From: Oceanococcus sp. HetDA_MAG_MS8
GTDB lineage: Bacteria > Pseudomonadota > Gammaproteobacteria > Nevskiales > Oceanococcaceae
Reading direction: 5' to 3'
Length of the DNA stretch: 64,000 bases
Assembly: GCA_019192445.1 (NCBI GenBank)
Contig: JAHCMK010000004.1
Coordinates: 264,793-328,792, forward strand
The position numbers were made by a program, and so were the translations under genes. This document shows positions 59,199-64,000 of the stretch, one piece after another. The notes below the pieces were generated by a model, which saw only the letters and a program-made list of their open reading frames with translations, was not told the DNA's origin and ran no database searches. Numbering within the stretch: the stretch's first letter is position 1; each line of letters starts with the position of its first letter.

Positions 59199-60513
59199 CG
59201 TCTAGTCCCTCTTCTTCTAACTCTTCAAGTGCGCGATCCATATACACCGCAATACGTTGCAGGTGCGGCAAATTATCGCGCGCGCCGCACAGCCCGACAA
59301 AGATGTTGTCTGGATCAGAAATGCTTGCAATCGCTAAAGCCGAGCCCTGCAGTAGCATCGGCATTGGAAACACCTGCTCGAGCTGGGCCTTACCCAGATA
59401 ACTGCGTTGATGAGGTCGTTCGTAGTTCACCACACCCAAGTTAAACATGGGGGGCAGGCGATGATCGATTCGCGATAGCTGGCGCAGGATATACGGCATC
59501 ACCTCGATGGCCGCTTCGGCATTTGCAGCCGCAGCCGGGCGTGCCTGAACCATCCCCCGCGCTACCCTAAGGCTGTGCCGCACTTCTTGAAGACGCTCGC
59601 GCCGATTACACAGATGCGTGCCCAAGCTAATGAGCAATGGCGTCAAAAGGGCGTCCTGGCGGGAGCGGTCGGCCACCACGGCAACCAAAGGCTCGTCAGG
59701 CAACGCATTATATTCTTTGAAAAATCGCCTTAAGGCACTACCCACCGCGTAGTACAAAATGTCTTCATCACTCACCCGGAACTGCTTGGCCAAGGCACTG
59801 AGGCGGGCACGAGAGTAACGCTGGGTGGCAAAACGACGCAGCCCATTGATGCGGCCATTCAGCGCCGAGCTAGGTGAATGCTGCAATCCGGCCCAGGGCA
59901 AAGAGGAACTCACCGCGTCGCGCAGATGGCGCCACAAAGGCTTCACCCAGTGAGGCCAATCGCTAAGTAAGGCGCCTTTAGGCTGTAAAGCGATGGAGGC
60001 TGTCCACGGCGGCTGAGCCTGCTTGGTCGGTCGTTGACTCAAGCCGCTGAGCACGCCATCCAGAAAATCTAAACCGCTGATGAGAGCCGGATGAATTTTG
60101 AGGTAGAGCGCAAAGCGATTCCCATGCAGGCCTTCAATGAGGTAGCACTCCCACAAAGGTCGGCTGCGATCCAGTGGGCGGCCATGCAAACGAGAAATCA
60201 ACTCGCCAAGCTCACGCTCGCCACCTGGCCGAGGCAGGGCCGCGTGCCGCAGGTGGTACTCCATTTCCAGGCTCTCATCGACCTGCCATGCGGATTGATT
60301 GCGGTTCGCCCAGGAGCGCTTGAGGCGTAATGTCCACGGCGCTACTGTCGGCGGGATTTCAAGCCAGTTCTCGTAGAGCGCAGTCGCTACGGCCGTCGCA
60401 GACTGAGTCTTCGGCACCCGGAAATACAGTAGTCCGCCCATGTGCATGGGAGTGTCTGCTGTTTCCAGGCTCAACCATCCTTTGGCAATGGAAGATAAAG
60501 CAGGAGTGATCAT
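59191..60513 (-). CDS. Wax ester synthase/DGAT-like protein with altered catalytic motif
   Basis: A 440-aa protein of the WS/DGAT acyltransferase family, which esterifies acyl-CoA to alcohols or diacylglycerol for storage lipid. PLWECYLIEGLHGNRFALYLKIH aligns with the region before the active site, and the late VVNYERP region takes the place of the NVPGP motif. The essential HHxxxDG motif is HPALISG here (His141, then Pro, and Ser146 for Asp). The general-base histidine is thus missing. It may be inactive in the classical reaction or use another mechanism. It is tightly coupled with the PhaC-like gene after it. Confidence 0.82.
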   Translation of the reverse strand: MITPALSSIAKGWLSLETADTPMHMGGLLYFRVPKTQSATAVATALYENWLEIPPTVAPWTLRLKRSWANRNQSAWQVDESLEMEYHLRHAALPRPGGERELGELISRLHGRPLDRSRPLWECYLIEGLHGNRFALYLKIHPALISGLDFLDGVLSGLSQRPTKQAQPPWTASIALQPKGALLSDWPHWVKPLWRHLRDAVSSSLPWAGLQHSPSSALNGRINGLRRFATQRYSRARLSALAKQFRVSDEDILYYAVGSALRRFFKEYNALPDEPLVAVVADRSRQDALLTPLLISLGTHLCNRRERLQEVRHSLRVARGMVQARPAAAANAEAAIEVMPYILRQLSRIDHRLPPMFNLGVVNYERPHQRSYLGKAQLEQVFPMPMLLQGSALAIASISDPDNIFVGLCGARDNLPHLQRIAVYMDRALEELEEEGLDDA

Positions 60514-60579
60514 CGTTGGGTGCCCAAGGTCTTGATACGCATGGCAAATCGACGTGGCAAAGTATAGCGGCGCGGAGGC

Positions 60580-61866
60580 TTAGACACGCATTGTCGTCCA
60601 CTGATCCAGGTGAGTGCTCCCCCGACAAATAAACAGGTCGCCAAACTGTGCCAAGACACGTTCACTTTGGGTGGGCCGTAAAAAAACGTGATCGCCAACG
60701 TTCAAAGCTGTGGCCGGCGAGCTGCAAACCAAATCTTGATTTGTGCTGCGCCCGTATAGGGGGTTTGGCTGGAGTCCTGCTGGCTGGTAATACTTGGCTT
60801 TCCAGTCGCCACCGTAAATAAAGTAGCGGCGCCTCTGATTGACGTCCCAGCGCGCCCACAAGGCCCCTAATTGTTGGTTGCCCGGGAGCTCCAAAGCGCC
60901 CAGTTGCTTCAGGACCGGGCTGGCGATAAAGCACGCGGGCCGGTGCCCTTCCAAACTGGGAATGTCGAAATCTGTGGGCTGCACGATTCCCGAGCCAACG
61001 GCGACTTCATTGCATAGCGTCTCTTGCTGATGCAGGCGGAATGTCGGGCTGCCAGCCGTATTTAGGCACGGACGGTCGGCGGCAAGATTTTGCGTAAGGG
61101 ATGGAAAGTCTTGCTTGAGCTGAGCGACTGCGGCGTTATAAGCCTGCATAGCCTGTCTGAACAGCGTAGAGGTATCAGCGATAAGGTCTGGCACTTTCAC
61201 CACGTGAGCGTCGTAGCCCATGAAGCCGGACCACACAAGATGCTTGGGGTGCGCTTGGATGACGGACAACATCTCATCTAAGACAGTCCCGGCGGTCACA
61301 CCGCCGCGCCTCAGTCCCACATCGAGCTCAATATTGATACTCAAGCGCAGATCACGCGCTTTGGCGAGTGCCAAATACTCTTGTAAACGCTGCGGGGAGT
61401 CCACCAACCATTGCAACTGCCGCGCAGGATCAAAGCCAGAGTCGTGGCCGTCGTAATACGCCGCCACGGCAGCCACAGGCATGGGTTTGCCCATGAGCAC
61501 ATCCACCTGCGGAAGTGCCTCAGTAATAACCTGCAGCCTTGGTAAATCAAACACCATCAGTCGCTCAGTCTGAGCTGCCCGCATCAGGTACTCGAGTAGT
61601 TCTATGCTCGGCAGCGACTTGACCACCAAGCGCAGATGTTTGCGCGAGTCTTGAGATCCCAAATTGGCCAGAACCAACGCAAGGTTGTGGTCCACAGCAT
61701 TAAGATCCAGCAGCATCCTCGGCCGGCCCTCACCGTGCAGACGAAGCTGTTCGTTCCAGCTAGCGAATTCTGAGCTGTATGCGGCGCCAGCGTCGCTAGG
61801 CCTGAGTAACCACCCTGCCGCAGGCAGCCCAACCGCGCATAATCCTAAAAAGTGGCGTCTTTGCAT
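60580..61866 (-). CDS. Tat-exported D-threonine-aldolase/alanine-racemase-fold protein
   Basis: A 428-aa PLP enzyme of the D-threonine aldolase/D-serine dehydratase type (alanine-racemase-N barrel plus beta domain). The barrel begins RMLLDLNAVDHNLALVLANLG. LRLVVKSLPSIELLEYLM contains the likely PLP lysine, and NIELDVGLRRGGV and MGYDAHVVKV follow. The C-terminal domain has VGSGIVQPTDFD and VGDHVFLRPTQSE. Unusually it starts with a twin-arginine signal (MQRRHFLGLCAVGLPAAGWLL), so it would be exported folded with PLP bound. It precedes the DGAT-like gene by 66 bases on the same strand. Confidence 0.83.
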   Translation of the reverse strand: MQRRHFLGLCAVGLPAAGWLLRPSDAGAAYSSEFASWNEQLRLHGEGRPRMLLDLNAVDHNLALVLANLGSQDSRKHLRLVVKSLPSIELLEYLMRAAQTERLMVFDLPRLQVITEALPQVDVLMGKPMPVAAVAAYYDGHDSGFDPARQLQWLVDSPQRLQEYLALAKARDLRLSINIELDVGLRRGGVTAGTVLDEMLSVIQAHPKHLVWSGFMGYDAHVVKVPDLIADTSTLFRQAMQAYNAAVAQLKQDFPSLTQNLAADRPCLNTAGSPTFRLHQQETLCNEVAVGSGIVQPTDFDIPSLEGHRPACFIASPVLKQLGALELPGNQQLGALWARWDVNQRRRYFIYGGDWKAKYYQPAGLQPNPLYGRSTNQDLVCSSPATALNVGDHVFLRPTQSERVLAQFGDLFICRGSTHLDQWTTMRV

Positions 61867-62049
61867 CCCGTCGTCCCCACCCGTTTTTCTAAGGGGGGAA
61901 TGCTAGCAATATCATGGACACTCGGTGAGGGGCCATGCTCCTATAGGGCTCGCAAGGGCACCGCTCTGACGGCCACAGGACTGAGTAATGCAAAGAGCTG
62001 GGCCAACAACATCGAGCGATAAGGCCGCGCTGACAAAGCGCTGCCCAAA

Positions 62050-62074
62050 AAAAAGGAGCCATTGGCTCCTTTTT
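62050..62074 (-). terminator. Rho-independent terminator of tRNA-Val
   Basis: AAAAAGGAGCC pairs with GGCTCCTTTTT around a three-base loop; on the minus strand T8 follows the stem. It lies 11 bases beyond the tRNA 3' end. Confidence 0.88.
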
Positions 62075-62084
62075 GTGATGTCAG

Positions 62085-62159
62085 TGGTGGGCGATGCAAG
62101 ATTTGAACTTGCGACCCCTGCCGTGTGAAAGCAGTGCTCTACCCCTGAGCTAATCGCCC
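62085..62159 (-). tRNA. tRNA-Val (CAC anticodon)
   Basis: A 75-base cloverleaf including CCA: acceptor GGGCGAT/ATCGCCC, D-arm GCTC/GAGC with a short loop, anticodon stem CTGCT/GGCAG (one G-U pair) with loop TTCACAC (anticodon CAC), variable GGGTC, and T-arm GCAAG/CTTGC with loop TTCAAAT. It decodes GUG. It lies 42 bases downstream of pckA. Confidence 0.93.
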
Positions 62160-62187
62160 ACTGATTTTTCCCTTAGGAAAGCGCGAT

Positions 62188-62193
62188 ATTATA
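62188..62193 (-). promoter_or_regulatory. Candidate -10 for tRNA-Val inside a palindrome
   Basis: On the minus strand TATAAT sits in the palindrome CGCGATAT-A-ATATCGCG (62182-62198), between the pckA stop and the tRNA, 28 bases before the tRNA start. No good -35 is seen, as it would fall inside pckA. Confidence 0.35.
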
Positions 62194-62201
62194 TCGCGTT
62201 T

Positions 62202-63869
62202 TCAGTCGTCCGCCATGACATTCTTAATGCCCAGATCGGCGAAGCCTTTGTCTTCGAAATTGCGGATAAACATAGACTTGAGCTCCTGAGCTTTGGCGTT
62301 ATACGCAGCTTGATCGTCCCAGGTCGTTCGAGGGTCGAGCATCTCCGCCGGTACATCCGGGCAACTCGTGGGCATCTTCAAGCCAAAGATGTCATGGGTT
62401 TTGTACTCCATGCCTTCCGCGTGCAGATCACCCCGTAGTGCTGCATTGAGCATAGCCCGGGTGAGTTTGATGGAAATGCGCTCACCAACGCCATAAGGCC
62501 CGCCCGTCCATCCTGTATTGAGCAATATGCAACGCGTATGTGCACCACGCACTTTAGCGGCTAGCAACTGGGCATACACGGATGCCGGTCGAGCCATAAA
62601 TGGCGCGCCAAAACATGCCGAGAAAGCCGCTTTGGGCTCAGTGACGCCAACCTCGGTGCCTGCCAACTTCGCGGTAAAACCCGATACGAAGTGGAAAATC
62701 ACCTCGTCCTCATCGAGGATCGACACCGGAGGCAACACCCCAAATGCATCTGCAGTCAGGAATACCAAAGTGTTGGGATGAGGGCCTTGCGCCCCAGGCG
62801 CAACGCCGGGGTTACATTCCAGCGGGTAGCTAAACCGTGTGTTTTCAGTGATCGATTGATCACTCAGGTCTAGATCTTGGGGATCGGTTTCCGAAAGCGG
62901 CTTACCAGGCAGCGGGGGGACGTTCTCGATCACCGTGCCAGGCATGGACAACGCGCGTGCGATGACAGGCTCGGCATCCTTATTGAGGTCAATAAGCTTT
63001 GCGTAGCACCCACCCTCGAAGTTAGACACACCCGATGCCGTCCAAGCGTGCTCGTCATCACCGATGAGCAAGCGGTCAGGGTCTGCAGAAAGCGTCGTCT
63101 TACCGGTACCCGACAAACCGAATAGAATTGCACTCGCGCCGTCTTTGCCAATGTTCGCCGAAGCGTGCATGGGCAAAAAGTCCTGGGCCGGCAGCAAGTA
63201 ATTCAGGATGGTAAAGATCGATTTCTTATTGATGCCACAGTAGTCCGCGCGACCTGCAATGAGAACACGACGATTACGAATATCAATAATGACGCAACGC
63301 TCCGAACGCGTACCGTCACGTTCGGGATCGCAGAGAAAAGAAGGAGCGTTGAGGATCGTCCAGCGCTTCTCATCCGCGTCGTCTATAGCAATCGAATCGC
63401 GAACGAACATGTTGTGCGCAAACAGAGCGTGCGTCGCGTACTCACCCACGAAACGTAGGGGGATTGCGTACTCGGGCAACCAACCTGCGGTCAGATCCTG
63501 CACATAAACGGCACCCTGCCGCGTGTTCAGATGAGTAACGATGCGCTCAAAAAGCGCATCCACTTGGGAATGCGGAAACTTTTGAAGGTCTGCTTTCCAC
63601 CAGAGCTCCCCTTCAACTTCAGGCCAATCGACCGCAAAGGTGTCCTTAACGGGACGACCGGTGACCTCGGGATCGGTGTAGAACACCAGCGGCCCCTGAT
63701 CACCAAGCTTAGTGGCGAAGGCCTTGGGCTCGTCATACGACCCACCCACACGAACGCGGCCACGGTCGTTCTCTAGGGCCTCGGCAAACAACTGTTTGGG
63801 CTGGAGGTTGTATTGAATATTCTCGGCGGTTAGACCGAGATCCCTATGAAGTTGTTCACGAATCGCCAT
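62202..63869 (-). CDS. pckA: Phosphoenolpyruvate carboxykinase (ATP)
   Basis: A 555-aa gluconeogenic enzyme making PEP, ADP and CO2 from oxaloacetate and ATP. Motifs in order: EYATHALFAHNMFVRD, RVLIAGRADYCGINKKSIFTILNYLLP, HASANIGKDGASAILFGLSGTGKTTLSADPDRLLIGDDEHAW (P-loop and second kinase motif), FEGGCYAKLI, ENTRFSYPLE, and LNTGWTGGPYGVGERISIKLTRAML. Length is normal. It is single, insulated upstream by a terminator near 63952. Its presence fits growth on lipids or organic acids. Confidence 0.98.
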   Translation of the reverse strand: MAIREQLHRDLGLTAENIQYNLQPKQLFAEALENDRGRVRVGGSYDEPKAFATKLGDQGPLVFYTDPEVTGRPVKDTFAVDWPEVEGELWWKADLQKFPHSQVDALFERIVTHLNTRQGAVYVQDLTAGWLPEYAIPLRFVGEYATHALFAHNMFVRDSIAIDDADEKRWTILNAPSFLCDPERDGTRSERCVIIDIRNRRVLIAGRADYCGINKKSIFTILNYLLPAQDFLPMHASANIGKDGASAILFGLSGTGKTTLSADPDRLLIGDDEHAWTASGVSNFEGGCYAKLIDLNKDAEPVIARALSMPGTVIENVPPLPGKPLSETDPQDLDLSDQSITENTRFSYPLECNPGVAPGAQGPHPNTLVFLTADAFGVLPPVSILDEDEVIFHFVSGFTAKLAGTEVGVTEPKAAFSACFGAPFMARPASVYAQLLAAKVRGAHTRCILLNTGWTGGPYGVGERISIKLTRAMLNAALRGDLHAEGMEYKTHDIFGLKMPTSCPDVPAEMLDPRTTWDDQAAYNAKAQELKSMFIRNFEDKGFADLGIKNVMADD

Positions 63870-63951
63870 GGACCAGGATGCTTTATGGGGAGTCTAAAGG
63901 GGCGCAATGATACCGCGAACGGCTAAGCCCTTGCTAACGAGCAAAAAAAAA

Positions 63952-63970
63952 GCCCGACACGAGGTCGGGC
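63952..63970. terminator. Bidirectional terminator near window end
   Basis: GCCCGAC/GTCGGGC with a five-base loop, flanked by A9 on the left and T5 on the right, so it can work in both directions. It probably ends a minus-strand gene beyond the window edge and insulates pckA. Confidence 0.88.
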
Positions 63971-64000
63971 TTTTTGGAATAAATGCCTGGCAGTGCCCTA

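Overview
This 64 kb window is a high-GC, densely packed chromosomal segment of a gammaproteobacterium. Evidence: the rpsU-(yqeY)-dnaG-rpoD macromolecular synthesis block divergent from tsaD, followed by tRNA-Ile(CAT) as in pseudomonads; a monomeric isocitrate dehydrogenase; an ATP-type PEP carboxykinase; and many outer-membrane-type lipoproteins. A Baeyer-Villiger monooxygenase, a PhaC-like protein and a wax-ester-synthase-like protein would fit a lipid- or hydrocarbon-using lineage such as Nevskiales/Salinisphaerales, but this is inference only. I see no phage, insertion sequence or CRISPR array.

Layout. 0-5.6 kb: the 3' end of an OxyR-like regulator, cca, uppP, a pteridine reductase, and the folK/folB/tsaD operon. 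5.7-10.4 kb: rpsU, yqeY, dnaG, rpoD, tRNA-Ile, then 143-bp tandem repeats made from the 3' end of that tRNA. 10.7-19.9 kb: ArsC-like protein, TrkH/KtrB potassium transporter, MscS channel, Lrp/LysE pair, NfeD/stomatin pair, a methyltransferase, an unknown lipoprotein and a receiver-like protein lacking the phosphorylation residues. 20.3-22.7 kb: AraC regulator, YHS protein, DoxX-like protein, DUF1272 protein.

22.7-38.8 kb: a series of exported hydrolases: Tat-type PhoD with a PhoB-box-like array upstream, an alpha/beta-hydrolase lipoprotein, a PHP-domain lipoprotein, a glycerophosphodiesterase lipoprotein and a neutral-ceramidase-like lipoprotein. A redoxin, an MDR oxidoreductase and a sensor-kinase/response-regulator pair are interspersed; the kinase lacks its phosphoacceptor histidine. 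The theme recurs at 52-54.7 kb with two more phosphodiesterase lipoproteins. Together they look like a surface system for taking phosphate and carbon from phospholipids and sphingolipids.

38.9-51.9 kb: a 203-bp palindromic intergenic element, an exported KatG, a YkgJ-type protein, a divergent AraC/Baeyer-Villiger monooxygenase pair, a translationally coupled c-di-GMP pair (propeller-EAL protein and membrane GGDEF enzyme), and a subtilase with GDPWGGGY repeats. 54.8-64 kb: icd, then an operon-like run of a Tat-exported D-threonine-aldolase-like protein, a degenerate wax-ester-synthase/DGAT, a PhaC-like enzyme and a glutamine amidotransferase; finally tRNA-Val(CAC) and pckA.
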